Below, one piece after another: positions 7,297 through 16,125 of a stretch of DNA of 64,000 nt. Made by a program: the position numbers and the translations under genes. This DNA comes from Oxalicibacterium flavum (lineage in GTDB: Bacteria > Pseudomonadota > Gammaproteobacteria > Burkholderiales > Burkholderiaceae_D): assembly GCF_014635065.1 (NCBI RefSeq), contig NZ_BMCG01000001.1, positions 620,001 through 684,000 on the forward strand, in the 5' to 3' direction. Positions within the stretch are counted from its first letter, which is position 1. Every line of letters begins with the position of its first letter. Below the pieces are notes generated by a model. The model was given only the letters and a program-made list of their open reading frames with translations, did no database searches and was not told the DNA's origin.

Positions 7297-7914
7297 TCAT
7301 TTCCGACGCTGCAACGCGGTCGCATCCAGCGCTGCGCCGGCAGTGATGAAATGCCCGCCCGCAACATGATGGATGGTGCGCAGAGCGTCGTGTCCGTCGA
7401 AATGCCAGCGGCCGTTGCTGAAGACACGCGTGTCGGATTGCGCGGCCAGGATTTCGCCGAGGAACAGGTCGTAGGTCTGCTGGATGTACGGCTCGGGATA
7501 GAGGCGGCATTCGAGCCAGCCGACGCAGCCTTCGATCAGCGGCGCATCGGTGGCGGTACCGGCAAACACGTCCAGGCCATAAGCCGCAAACTTGTCGATG
7601 CCCTCGTCTTCCATCATCGTCTTGCCGGAAGTGCTGCCCAGCGTTTCGGTCAGATCGGCCAGCGCCACGGTCGGCACCTGCAGCGCGAAATGGCCGGATG
7701 CTTCCAGCAGGGTACGCGTGTAGGTGCTCTTGTCGATCACCACCGCGACCTTGCCCGGCTTGAAGTCGAGCGGCATGGCCCATGCCGCTGCCATGATGTT
7801 GCGCCGGCCGCCGTGCGCGGCACTGACCAGCACCGTCGGGCCGTGATTGAGCAGGCGATAGGCCTTGTCGGGAGCAACCGGCTGACGAAAACGGGAGGCA
7901 GAGAGATCGGACAT
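7297..7914 (-). CDS. Flavin reductase family protein
   Basis: A 205-residue FMN-binding split-barrel protein of the DIM6/NTAB group. The segment VLVSAAHGGRRNIMAAAWAMP and the following VVIDKSTYTR match the flavin-contact region, and HVAGGHFITAG lies near the end. It could reduce flavin, or use bound FMN for ferric reduction; ferric-siderophore reduction would fit the iron genes on both sides but is only inference. It has no signal peptide. Confidence 0.85.
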   Translation of the reverse strand: MSDLSASRFRQPVAPDKAYRLLNHGPTVLVSAAHGGRRNIMAAAWAMPLDFKPGKVAVVIDKSTYTRTLLEASGHFALQVPTVALADLTETLGSTSGKTMMEDEGIDKFAAYGLDVFAGTATDAPLIEGCVGWLECRLYPEPYIQQTYDLFLGEILAAQSDTRVFSNGRWHFDGHDALRTIHHVAGGHFITAGAALDATALQRRK

Positions 7915-8000
7915 GGAGATGACGACGGGCGTAGTGATCGGAGGGCTTCAAGCGTAGCGCAATTGCGCGCCTGCCGCTGCGGACGAACTTCGGTAGCGAC

Positions 8001-8330
8001 TCAACCGCTGCGCTTGACCCGCAGCAATCCGGCAAGCGGCTTCAGCCAGCGTGGCCTCCACGACAGCACGAAAGCGATGCTCATCGCCGTGGCCGTCACC
8101 AGCACGCCCCACAGCAGCGAACCGAAACCCGCGCCCTGCGAAAACACCAGCAGCGGCAAGGCCAGTGCTTGCAAAACCAGGCCCATCGTCATCAACACAC
8201 GCTGGCTCACCCGCCGATCGGCTGCGAGCGCGGTCACCGCCTCCCAATGCCGCTCCTGGCCCAATGCCAGCAGACCGAAACCGAGCAGGCTCGCCACACA
8301 GGCAAGGACAAGGCTCACGCATTCAACCAC
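8001..8330 (-). CDS. DUF3325 family membrane protein
   Basis: A roughly 109-residue protein with three hydrophobic helices and the family start pattern SLVLACVASLLGFGLLALGQ followed by ERHW. DUF3325 proteins accompany PepSY and DUF3649 proteins in siderophore-uptake operons, as here. No ATG fits the family start; a GTG at 8330 that overlaps the end of the PepSY gene is the best candidate, with a GTG at 8318 as the alternative. The overlap suggests translational coupling. The function is unknown. Confidence 0.72.
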   Translation of the reverse strand: MVECVSLVLACVASLLGFGLLALGQERHWEAVTALAADRRVSQRVLMTMGLVLQALALPLLVFSQGAGFGSLLWGVLVTATAMSIAFVLSWRPRWLKPLAGLLRVKRSG

Positions 8331-9924
8331 GCGCGCCCTCCGTCTTGTTCGCTGCCGCGGCCTTTGCACGCGTACCCGGCTTGTTCTGTCGCACTTGCTT
8401 GATGCGCACGGCAGCCCATGCGGCCAGTGCGGCCCCCAGCAACAGCATCAGGTCGAGCCCGGCCACCTGCCAGTCGCCGCGCATGAGCGTGCGAACGAGG
8501 TGGTCGCCGGTGGTGACCGCATTGAGCACGACCGCAAGCAGCGCCAATGCGGCAATCGCCCAGCATTGTTCGCTCCATGCACGGCGTGCCGGCTGGCCCG
8601 GCGCTTCGGCGCGCCGCCATGCGGCGTGGAAGAAGGTGCCGAGCCAGACCAGATAGAAGACCCAGACTTCGAGTTCGGCGCGCGCCTGGCCGGCAAAGTG
8701 GGTATCCAGCGGCAGCAGGCGGTTCACCACCAGATAGGCCATCGTCGCCAGCACGATGCCGCTGACGCTGCCGACGGTCAGCGCTTCCACCACGCGCACG
8801 CCGGACAGGCCTTTCTTGGCATGGCTTGCGCGCCGCGATTCCAGCCAGAACAGAAAGCCGGTCGCGATCATCACGCAGCCCGACAGGCCGGCGAGGAAAT
8901 ACAGCCAGCGCAAACCCCAGTGATTGAACTGAATGAAATGCATGCCCGAGATGAAGCGATGTACGCCAACCACCGGCCTGGCCTCGAAGCGATACAGCAG
9001 CGCGCCGGTCTGGCCGTCGAAATACAGCTGGTCCAGATTCATCGTCACCTCGTGCGCGTAGCTGCGGCGCACTTCCACATAGGCGCCGGCATCGCCCGGA
9101 TGCCAGACGCGCACGAAGGTCGCCTTGCCGCCGGGCCACAGGCGCTCTGCCTCGGCCACCATCGCATCGAGCGAAGCCAGCTGACCGGGCTGTTCGAGCC
9201 GCGGGCGCGTATAGCGCCCGATGGCTTCGATCTGGAAGGCCGCCTGCGCCTGCTTGCCCGTTCCGTAGGCGCCCTCGTAGGCCTGCGGGAAGTAGATCTG
9301 GACGAAGATGATCAGGCCCGACAAAGTAATCAGGAAATGAAACGGCAGGCCGAGCACGCCGGTCAGGTTGTGCAGGTCGAGACTGGCGCGCTGCAGATAC
9401 TTCTTCGGCCGGAATAGAAAGAAGTCGGCAAAGATTTTCTTGTGGATGATCACGCCCGAGACGAGCAGCACCAGCATCGCCATGCCGGCCAGGCCAACCA
9501 GCCAGTAGCCAAGGCCCAGCCAGTCGATGTGCAGATGGAAGTGAAAGGGGAAGAAGAAGCCGGTACCGGCCAGACTGCCCTGCTCCGCGATCAACGTGCC
9601 GGTGGTCCCGTCCACCGCGCGCGTGACGAACTCGCCATCGGCCTTGCGCGCAAACAGCCGCAGATGCGCGGTGCGCTCGTCCGGAAAGCGCACCCCCCAT
9701 TGCAGATTGCCGTCGGCCAGCGCGGTCACGGCCGGCAGCACGGTGCGGTCCAGCGAGACCGGCGCTGCCGGGGCCGCGATACGCGTGCCCGGCTGCATCC
9801 AGCGGTCGAACTCCTGGTCGAACACAGTCAGCGTGCCCATCCAGAAGATCGCGAACAGCACACTGCCGATCACCACGCCGGCCCAGGTATGCAGCCATGC
9901 CATCGCTCTGCGGAACGGACCCAT
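8323..9924 (-). CDS. PepSY-associated TM helix protein, iron uptake
   Basis: A 533-residue inner membrane protein with PepSY-associated helices: an N-terminal LHTWAGVVIGSVLFAIFWMG, a helix near 130-155, one near 195-220, and a C-terminal set after residue 350. The periplasmic part contains the PepSY-type stretches NLQWGVRFPDERTAHL and HRFISGMHFIQFNHW. Members such as PiuB/FsrB help release or reduce iron from siderophores in the periplasm. It lies between DUF3649 (3 bases upstream) and DUF3325 (overlapping), a common iron-uptake trio. Confidence 0.88.
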   Translation of the reverse strand: MGPFRRAMAWLHTWAGVVIGSVLFAIFWMGTLTVFDQEFDRWMQPGTRIAAPAAPVSLDRTVLPAVTALADGNLQWGVRFPDERTAHLRLFARKADGEFVTRAVDGTTGTLIAEQGSLAGTGFFFPFHFHLHIDWLGLGYWLVGLAGMAMLVLLVSGVIIHKKIFADFFLFRPKKYLQRASLDLHNLTGVLGLPFHFLITLSGLIIFVQIYFPQAYEGAYGTGKQAQAAFQIEAIGRYTRPRLEQPGQLASLDAMVAEAERLWPGGKATFVRVWHPGDAGAYVEVRRSYAHEVTMNLDQLYFDGQTGALLYRFEARPVVGVHRFISGMHFIQFNHWGLRWLYFLAGLSGCVMIATGFLFWLESRRASHAKKGLSGVRVVEALTVGSVSGIVLATMAYLVVNRLLPLDTHFAGQARAELEVWVFYLVWLGTFFHAAWRRAEAPGQPARRAWSEQCWAIAALALLAVVLNAVTTGDHLVRTLMRGDWQVAGLDLMLLLGAALAAWAAVRIKQVRQNKPGTRAKAAAANKTEGARG

Positions 9925-9927
9925 CGC

Positions 9928-10227
9928 TTACGCTCCCGCCTGCGGCATGATCCGCAGCAACAGCACGCACAACAGCAGCCCGCCCAGCGTTACCCCATAG
10001 AGCCGCGCCAGGCTGCGCACCGCAAAGGCCCAGATCAGCCACCCAAGATAGACCAGGAAGCCCGACATGGCCGCCAGTGCGACCGCTTCCGCGCGCGCCA
10101 TGCCGGCCAGCGCGATCAGCGCGCCGGCCACCGCCACCAGCTTGGTGACGAGAAAATAGCCGAGCGGCACGGCTGCAAGCAGGCGTGCCGTGGTGCGGAA
10201 GGCGGGATGGGTGGTCAAAAATGGCAT
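9928..10227 (-). CDS. DUF3649 family membrane protein
   Basis: A 99-residue protein with three hydrophobic helices (about residues 20-42, 48-72 and 78-94) and the family-like FRTTARLLAAVPLGYFLVT opening. DUF3649 proteins are found only next to PepSY and TonB receptor genes and are annotated as iron-uptake proteins of unknown role. It starts the DUF3649-PepSY-DUF3325 operon and lies about 70 bases downstream of the TonB receptor gene, so it may share its transcript. Confidence 0.82.
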   Translation of the reverse strand: MPFLTTHPAFRTTARLLAAVPLGYFLVTKLVAVAGALIALAGMARAEAVALAAMSGFLVYLGWLIWAFAVRSLARLYGVTLGGLLLCVLLLRIMPQAGA

Positions 10228-10295
10228 GGTGCGCAGTTTATCCTGTCAGACAGAATTACATAAAGCACCAACCACAATGACCATACGGTCTTTCG

Positions 10296-12740
10296 TCAAA
10301 AACTGAAGGTGGCCGAAAGCGCGAGCGTGCGCGGAGCGCCGGTAAGCAGACGTGTCGATTCGAAGTAATTGCTGTCGAACAGGTTGACCAGACTTGCCCG
10401 CAAGGTGACAGGCGTATTACCGGCCTTCAGCAGATAGCGCGCGCCAAGGTCGTAACGTGTCCACGACGGAATCTCCAGCGTATTGGCCGCATCGATGAAT
10501 TGGCTGCCGGTATGGATCGCCCGTGCCGTCAGCGTCAGACCGGTTGCGAAAGGCGTATCCCATTCCATGCTCAGGTTGGCAGAAAACTTCGGCACCTCGA
10601 CGGCGAAGTTCCCCTCGTTGACGCCGTTTTGCGTCCTGGTGAGCTTGGCATCGAGCAAGGTAAAACCACCGATGACACGCACGCCACGCGCGACTTCACC
10701 AAAGCTTTCCAGTTCCAGGCCGCGATTGCGCTGCTCGCCATCGACACCGAACACATTGGTCACCGGATCGGTGATACCCGATGGGCGCGTGATTTCGAAC
10801 AAGGCCAGTGTGGTCAGAATCTTGCCGGAATCGTGCTTGACGCCGACCTCATGCTGCTTGCTGACGAAGGGCGGGAAGATGTCGTCCGCGTTTTGCGCGG
10901 AAGCCGGCGGCGTCGGTCCGCGTGACAATCCCTCGATGTAGTTGCCGTACAAGGACCAGCCATCCCAGGGCTTGACCACCAGGGCAACGGATGGCGACGT
11001 GGCGGAACGGTCATAGGCCACGATGCCGAGATTGGTTTCCTTGATCTGCTGGCGGCGCACACCCAGTGTCAGCAATACGCGACCATCTATGAACTCCAGC
11101 GTATCGGCAATCGCGACGCCGTTGAATTCCAGCCGCTGATTGGCCAGGCTGGGCGGCGCATTGAATACCGGTACCGGCTCCGCATTCGGATCCGGATTGT
11201 AGATATTGGTGCCGCTGCCGGTTGCCGCAGCGCTATATGTCCTCAGCGCTTGATCGAAACGAAAACCCGAGTAACCGATAACCAGATTGTGTTTGATCGA
11301 TCCGGTTTCGAATTTTCCGCGCAGCTTGGCGTCGGCTGCCCTGCCTTCGCGCTCGTAGATGACAAGGCGATTGGCCGTCGGGCGGCTGTAATCGCCCTGC
11401 GCATTCAACAGACGCATGCCCAGCGAAGTCAGTTGCGTCTCGTCGATATCCTGCGCTCCCAACGCCACACTACCGGTCCAGTTCTCGTTGAAATCGTATT
11501 CGGCACGAACGAGGCTCACCAGCCGCGACGTGTCGGTGTAATTGAATGGCGGAAGGAAATTCCTGCCTGCCTCGGGTGCTTTCGGCACCGGCACACCCGG
11601 ACTCAGTGTCATGGCCGTCAACGGCGAGCCGTCCAGACGCTGATCTTCCTGATTCAGATGCGCGAACAATCGGAAGCGGTCACCCAGATAATCGAGCACG
11701 ACGCTGGCATGCGTGGCTTTTTCATGATTGAAGTCATAGGTCGTATCGCCCTCGCGATGCGCGAGGTTGGTCCGTATGCCCATGCGCTGGTCCGGTCCGA
11801 AACGCCGGCTCACATCGAGATGCGCAGCACCCTGCGATTCGCCGATATACGACAACGTCAATTCGGTCAGCGGATCGGCTGTCGGCCGCTTCGGTACCAG
11901 GTTGACGCTGCCACCGATGCTGCCGCCCGCCGGCACGCCGTTGAGCAATGCGCTCGGACCACGGAATACCTCGACCCGCTCTATGCCTTCCACAGCATTA
12001 CGCCGCGTGTTCGTCATGCCGTACATGCCATCGTAGGCAATGTCGTTCCCGACGGCGACGCCAAAACCACGAATCGAGTAGGTGTCGTTCTGGCTGAAGC
12101 GTGAACTGTTGCGGCGCACGGACGGACTCGACTCCAGTGCCTCGCCCAGTGTTTGCGATTGGGTATTGCGGATGAATTCCGCTGTAAAGCTGGACTGGCT
12201 GAACGGCGAATCCACGACATCCGTATTGCCAAGCAAACCGAGCGATCCGCCGCGCGCCACCTGTCCGCCCGCATAGGCAGGCGGCAAATCCCTGTTCGTC
12301 GTACCCGCGACATGCACCGCAGGCAGCACCGCATCGTCGGTCGCACCCGAGCCGGCAGCCTCCGCACGCAGCACATAATTTCCATCCTTCAGATGCACTG
12401 CCTGCAAGCCGCTGCCAGCCAGCAACGCGCGCAGACCGGCTTCCACCGAATACGATCCGTTGAGACCAGCCGACTGCTTCCCGCGCGTCTGCTCGGCGTC
12501 GAAGGACAGCGTGATGTCGGCCACGGCTGCGAAGTTGCTGAGCGCGGTGCCCAGCGGCGCCGGCGCGATGGTGTAGCTGCGCACGGTCTGCTGCGCGTGG
12601 GCGGTGGACGCCTGCAGCAGGCCGGCGACCGGTACGGTAATCAATGCGCAAACCAGCATGGCACGCGCCATGGGGCGCAGGGACAAGGTATGCGTGGCAC
12701 GGCGGCGTGCTGCGTAGCGGGAAGGAAGATGCTGCGACAT
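10296..12740 (-). CDS. TonB-dependent siderophore receptor with STN signalling domain
   Basis: An 814-residue outer membrane receptor. After a long signal peptide ending at AHAQQ, residues of about 50-120 form an STN domain (SYTIAPAPLGTALSNFA, then LRALLAGSGL), which talks to a FecR anti-sigma factor. The plug follows (QTLGEALESSPSVRR; RVEVFRGPSALLNGVPAGG), and the beta barrel ends in TLALSATFSF with the terminal Phe. The start at 12740 gives a normal signal peptide; the open frame extends further upstream without one. With fecR and fecI directly upstream it forms a FecA/FpvA-type surface signalling receptor; the siderophore is unknown. Confidence 0.92.
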   Translation of the reverse strand: MSQHLPSRYAARRRATHTLSLRPMARAMLVCALITVPVAGLLQASTAHAQQTVRSYTIAPAPLGTALSNFAAVADITLSFDAEQTRGKQSAGLNGSYSVEAGLRALLAGSGLQAVHLKDGNYVLRAEAAGSGATDDAVLPAVHVAGTTNRDLPPAYAGGQVARGGSLGLLGNTDVVDSPFSQSSFTAEFIRNTQSQTLGEALESSPSVRRNSSRFSQNDTYSIRGFGVAVGNDIAYDGMYGMTNTRRNAVEGIERVEVFRGPSALLNGVPAGGSIGGSVNLVPKRPTADPLTELTLSYIGESQGAAHLDVSRRFGPDQRMGIRTNLAHREGDTTYDFNHEKATHASVVLDYLGDRFRLFAHLNQEDQRLDGSPLTAMTLSPGVPVPKAPEAGRNFLPPFNYTDTSRLVSLVRAEYDFNENWTGSVALGAQDIDETQLTSLGMRLLNAQGDYSRPTANRLVIYEREGRAADAKLRGKFETGSIKHNLVIGYSGFRFDQALRTYSAAATGSGTNIYNPDPNAEPVPVFNAPPSLANQRLEFNGVAIADTLEFIDGRVLLTLGVRRQQIKETNLGIVAYDRSATSPSVALVVKPWDGWSLYGNYIEGLSRGPTPPASAQNADDIFPPFVSKQHEVGVKHDSGKILTTLALFEITRPSGITDPVTNVFGVDGEQRNRGLELESFGEVARGVRVIGGFTLLDAKLTRTQNGVNEGNFAVEVPKFSANLSMEWDTPFATGLTLTARAIHTGSQFIDAANTLEIPSWTRYDLGARYLLKAGNTPVTLRASLVNLFDSNYFESTRLLTGAPRTLALSATFSF

Positions 12741-12856
12741 GATGACGGGATTCCTCGATGTTCGTTGCGGCAGCACCGGATGCGCTGCTTTCATCGGGTA
12801 GGCCGAACGAGACGGAAAAAGAGCAACCCCTGCGAGAAAAATATTTTTGCGCCGGC

Positions 12857-13819
12857 CTATAACGCTTCGATCCGCGCCCAATAGCGCGTGACGAACGCGA
12901 TGCGCACCGGCAGCGAGGCAGTCAGGTTGGCGAGGATGGCGTCGGTATCGTGCAGGCGAAAGGCGCCGGAGATGCGCAGGTCGGCCACGGCTGGATCGCA
13001 GGCCAGGTGGCCGGGCCGGTAGCGCGTCAGTTCGCGCACGAAGTCTTCCAGGCGCTGATCGATGGCGATCAGCTTGCCGGCCTGCCATTGCGTCTGCCGC
13101 TCGTCCGCCGCAACCGGTGCCGACACCTCGGCCGCGGTGAAGCTGGCCTGCTGCCCGGCCTGCAAACGGATGGCCGTGCCGTGTTGCGGCGTGATCTGCA
13201 CCGCGTGTTCGAAGACGGCGACGTGCGTGGCGTCACCCTCGCGGCGTACCGCGAAGCGCGTGCCGAGCGCGAGGATTTCGCCCTGCGCGGTGCGCACGGA
13301 GAACGGGCGTTGTGCGGGATCGGGCGCGGTCTGCACCAGGATTTCGCCGGCATGCAGATGCAGCAGGCGCACCGATGCGCTGTAGTTCACGTCAACCGCG
13401 GATGCGGTATTGATGTCGAGCGTGCCGCCATCGGCCAGTTGCACGCGGCGGCGTTCGCCGGTGCGCGTGCGGTAGTCGGCATTCCAGCTTTGCCACGGCA
13501 GGGTTTCGTACGAGGCCACGCCGAGCAGGCCGGTACCGATCAGTGCGAGCAGGATGCCGTTCACACGGCGGCGCTGCGCGCGCGCTTCGCTCAGGGTCGG
13601 CGCGACCAGCCTGCCCGACACTTCGGTCAGCCGGCGTTCCAGTGCCTGCATCTGCTGCCACGCCTGGGCGTGCCGCGCGTCGGCTGCCAGCCAGCGCTGC
13701 CAGGCTTGCTGCTCGGACTCACCGGCCTGCTCGTCATTCAGACGCACGTACCAGTGCGCGGCGGCTTCCAGCAATTCCGTCGGCAGGCGCGCGGCGGAGG
13801 AAAGGGGCAGCGACGACAT
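12857..13819 (-). CDS. FecR family anti-sigma regulator
   Basis: A 320-residue single-pass protein. The N-terminal cytoplasmic part has the FecR_N pattern AAHWYVRLNDEQ followed by WQRWLAADARHAQAWQQ, then one helix near residues 90-105, and a periplasmic FecR domain with RRVQLADGGTLDINTASAV and a C-terminal LTRYRPGHLAC segment. It should hold or activate the FecI sigma factor in response to the STN domain of the receptor. Its start directly follows the sigma factor stop, and the receptor gene starts 116 bases after its end. Confidence 0.92.
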   Translation of the reverse strand: MSSLPLSSAARLPTELLEAAAHWYVRLNDEQAGESEQQAWQRWLAADARHAQAWQQMQALERRLTEVSGRLVAPTLSEARAQRRRVNGILLALIGTGLLGVASYETLPWQSWNADYRTRTGERRRVQLADGGTLDINTASAVDVNYSASVRLLHLHAGEILVQTAPDPAQRPFSVRTAQGEILALGTRFAVRREGDATHVAVFEHAVQITPQHGTAIRLQAGQQASFTAAEVSAPVAADERQTQWQAGKLIAIDQRLEDFVRELTRYRPGHLACDPAVADLRISGAFRLHDTDAILANLTASLPVRIAFVTRYWARIEAL

Positions 13820-14329
13820 TTATTCGGCAGACAGGATCAGGCAGTGCGTGAGGGCGCGCACCAGGTGCTTCTTGACGGTGGTGATCGAGATGCCGAGCCG
13901 CGCGCCGATCTGCGCGTAGGTCAGCCCTTCGAACTGCGCGAGCATGAAGATCTCGCGCGCACGCGTGCCCATGTCGTCGAGCATGCGGTCGATGGCCACC
14001 AGCGTTTCGAGCACGATGGCGCGCGTTTCGGGCGAGACCGCCTGCGGCTCGGGCTGCGCCGCCAGCGTTTCCAACCATGCGCGTTCGATCGCCTGCCGAC
14101 GGAAGCGGTCCGTCACCAAGCCGCGCGCGATCGTCGCCAGGTATTCGCGCGGCTGTTGAATGGCTGCGGCGTTGCGCGCCACCAGCACGCGCAGGAAAGT
14201 ATCGTGCGCCAGATCGGCGGCGTCGCCGGCATTGCCGAGCTTGCCGCGCAGCCACGACTGCAACCACCCGTGATGGTCGCTGTAGAGCGTGGCGAGCTGC
14301 TGGTGCGCGGGAGAATCGGCGGAAGACAT
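13820..14329 (-). CDS. ECF sigma factor, FecI type
   Basis: A 169-residue sigma factor with region 2 (ADLAHDTFLRVL, then REYLATIARGLVTDRFRR) and region 4 (REIFMLAQFEGLTYAQIGARLGIS), the FecI-like pattern. It should direct RNA polymerase to the receptor promoter when the ferric siderophore binds. The start at 14329 matches the start of the fossil copy at 7216. An upstream in-frame ATG would place the Fur-box-like site inside the coding region. It begins the fecI-fecR-receptor operon. Confidence 0.92.
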   Translation of the reverse strand: MSSADSPAHQQLATLYSDHHGWLQSWLRGKLGNAGDAADLAHDTFLRVLVARNAAAIQQPREYLATIARGLVTDRFRRQAIERAWLETLAAQPEPQAVSPETRAIVLETLVAIDRMLDDMGTRAREIFMLAQFEGLTYAQIGARLGISITTVKKHLVRALTHCLILSAE

Positions 14330-14354
14330 GCGGAAAGGAAGAAGGCAACAAACA

Positions 14355-14371
14355 AGAATGGTTCTCATTCT
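14355..14371. promoter_or_regulatory. Fur-box-like inverted repeat before fecI
   Basis: AGAATGGTTCTCATTCT is an imperfect inverted repeat with AGAATG and CATTCT arms, like the GAGAATGAGAACC form of Fur boxes. It lies 25 bases before the fecI start, where Fur repression by iron would be expected. Identification is by eye. Confidence 0.5.
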
Positions 14372-14516
14372 ATATGAGCGAACGCAGCGCCCACAAACGC
14401 GGACGCGGCAAACGTGACAATCGCGCCACACTCGTGGGCAAGTTGTCCAGTTGCCCTGTGCCAGTGCGCGAAGTAATATGGCGAGCAATTCAACCGTCGG
14501 ACGCCGCTCTTCCATC

Positions 14517-14909
14517 ATGAAAACCGCCCGCACCATGCACCGCATCGCGTGGATCGCCTGTTTCGCGATCCTGCTTGCCGCATTGGCGCCCGCGATTTCA
14601 CATGCCCTTGCGCCCCACACCGGTCAGCAGGCATTCGTGGAGATTTGTACGGCTCAAGGCAGCAAGCTGATTGAAGCCGCAGATCAGAAAAATCCCGAGT
14701 CTCCGCAACCTCAGCAACACACCGACCACTTCGAGCACTGCCCATTCTGCAAGAGCAACAACGTCGCCAACGGCCTGCCGCCGACGGTATTTCCGCTGTT
14801 TGCAACCCTCCAGCAACCCAGTCACTTCCCCATCCTGTTCTATCAGGCGCCTCGCGGTCTGTTCGTCTGGACGACCGCTTCGCCTCGCGCTCCTCCCGTC
14901 CTTTCCTGA
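14517..14909 (+). CDS. cruR: DUF2946 protein, CruR-like copper-responsive leader ORF 1
   Basis: A 130-residue protein with a hydrophobic N-terminal segment (RIAWIACFAILLAALAPAIS), a His-rich middle, the metal-binding motif HCPFC, and the ending SPRAPPVLS. In Bordetella pertussis CruR, a DUF2946 protein, senses copper through CXXC while being translated; a C-terminal RAPP arrest motif then controls Rho-dependent termination before the next gene. Both hallmarks are present here. The next gene (PCu(A)C) starts 227 bases downstream, leaving space for such a termination zone. The ATG at 14517 is not preceded by a strong ribosome site. The regulatory role is inferred from the known homolog. Confidence 0.82.
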   Translation: MKTARTMHRIAWIACFAILLAALAPAISHALAPHTGQQAFVEICTAQGSKLIEAADQKNPESPQPQQHTDHFEHCPFCKSNNVANGLPPTVFPLFATLQQPSHFPILFYQAPRGLFVWTTASPRAPPVLS

Positions 14910-15136
14910 GTTTCCATCTGACCGCATCCTTGCATGAGAAAGGGATGCGCTGACCGATTCATATGGTTTTGGCGACAACCGCCGACCAGATACCGGCTCG
15001 CGTTCGCGCCCAAACTGACAGCAGTGGCGACTTCACTGTCGTTTTTCCTGCCGACCACCTGTCATCCGGCGTACGCCGTCGAAACGCAAGAAAGGCCCGG
15101 CCTCGCCAGTCGTCCCATTCCTATTGAGGAGAACAC

Positions 15137-15601
15137 ATGAAAAACTTTCTTTTTGCCGTATTTCTACTGACTTTCAGCATCGGTTCCATGGCGCAGATCA
15201 CGGTGGCTGATCCCTGGGTTCGCGGCATGGTGTCCGGCCAGAAATCAACCGGTGCCTTCATGCAGCTGAACAGCGCGGAAGATACTCGTCTTGTCGATGC
15301 CAGCTCTCCCGATTTCGTCGTCGAAATTCATGAAATGTCGATGCACGGCGACGTCATGCGCATGAAGCAGATCGATGGCATCGATCTGCCCGCCGGCAAA
15401 ACCGTCGAACTGAAACCCGGCAGCTATCACCTGATGTTTATCGATGTGAAAAGGCAACTCAAGGAAGGCGACATGGTGCCGCTGACTTTGCGTTTCGAGA
15501 ATGCCCAACAGGTCTCGCAAACCGTCAAGGTGAACGTGCCCGTCAAGGCACTCAACAGCACGGGACCCGCCATGTCCGAAAAACACCAGCACAATCATTA
15601 A
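15137..15601 (+). CDS. Periplasmic copper chaperone PCu(A)C
   Basis: A 154-residue secreted protein; signal peptide cleavage is likely after GSMA. The mature part carries the PCu(A)C copper motif: His and Met ligands in EIHEMSMHGDVMRM and, about 45 residues on, HLMFIDV. These proteins deliver Cu(I) to the CuA or CuB site of cytochrome oxidase together with SCO proteins, one of which is encoded at the end of this cluster. GAGGAG lies seven bases before the ATG. It is flanked on both sides by CruR-like leader ORFs; the second starts 22 bases after its stop. Confidence 0.93.
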   Translation: MKNFLFAVFLLTFSIGSMAQITVADPWVRGMVSGQKSTGAFMQLNSAEDTRLVDASSPDFVVEIHEMSMHGDVMRMKQIDGIDLPAGKTVELKPGSYHLMFIDVKRQLKEGDMVPLTLRFENAQQVSQTVKVNVPVKALNSTGPAMSEKHQHNH

Positions 15602-15623
15602 ACACAGGCCGGAAAGTCATTTT

Positions 15624-16031
15624 GTGTTCACGCATGTGAAAAATCGGCGCATTCGTCTGTTCGTCATCAGGATGGCCTGCCTGGCTATCCTGATGATGTC
15701 GCTCGCGCCGCTTATTTCACATGCCATCGCGACAGACAAGGCGCAAAGCCTCCATCAGGTCGCGCTCGAAATCTGCACAGCGGATGGCAGCAAGACGATC
15801 GTCACCGACCACGATCATGACCCGCTTTCCGACCACGGTTCCCTTGGCCATCTCAAGCATTGCCCCTTCTGTGTCAAACATGCGGTTCCGCTGGGTCTGC
15901 TCCCCGGCCCGGCCATCCATCTGCCGATTGCAGACGGTACGCCTGCTCCGCCAGCCTCATTCAGCCGGATTACAAGATCCTTCCACGCCTGGGCCTCCGC
16001 CCAACCACGCGCTCCGCCCGGATTTTCCTGA
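15624..16031 (+). CDS. cruR: DUF2946 protein, CruR-like copper-responsive leader ORF 2
   Basis: A 135-residue protein built like leader ORF 1: hydrophobic N-terminal segment (MACLAILMMSLAPLISHAI), His-rich stretch DHDHDPLSDH, motif HCPFC, and the ending QPRAPPGFS with the RAPP arrest motif. The start is probably GTG at 15624, with GGAAAG seven bases upstream. It precedes the two TonB receptor genes, the first of which starts 94 bases after its stop, the same order as CruR before the receptor BfrG in Bordetella. Copper-dependent control of the receptors is inferred. Confidence 0.83.
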   Translation: MFTHVKNRRIRLFVIRMACLAILMMSLAPLISHAIATDKAQSLHQVALEICTADGSKTIVTDHDHDPLSDHGSLGHLKHCPFCVKHAVPLGLLPGPAIHLPIADGTPAPPASFSRITRSFHAWASAQPRAPPGFS

Positions 16032-16125
16032 AACCGAATCCGTAACCGCTTCTTTTCTGCAACAGGAAGCGATGCCGTCATTCATTGCATGACCGTGCAA
16101 GGCACGCATGCACAAAGGGAAATCC

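Noticed and set aside
7267-9417. A 716-codon open frame on the plus strand
   Set aside because: It lies opposite the flavin reductase, DUF3325 and PepSY genes, has the Arg/His/Gln-rich composition of an antisense frame in GC-rich DNA, and shows no domain.
10296-13088. A longer start for the STN-domain receptor, extending into the fecR gene
   Set aside because: The added N terminus overlaps fecR and lacks a signal peptide; the ATG at 12740 gives a normal exported receptor.
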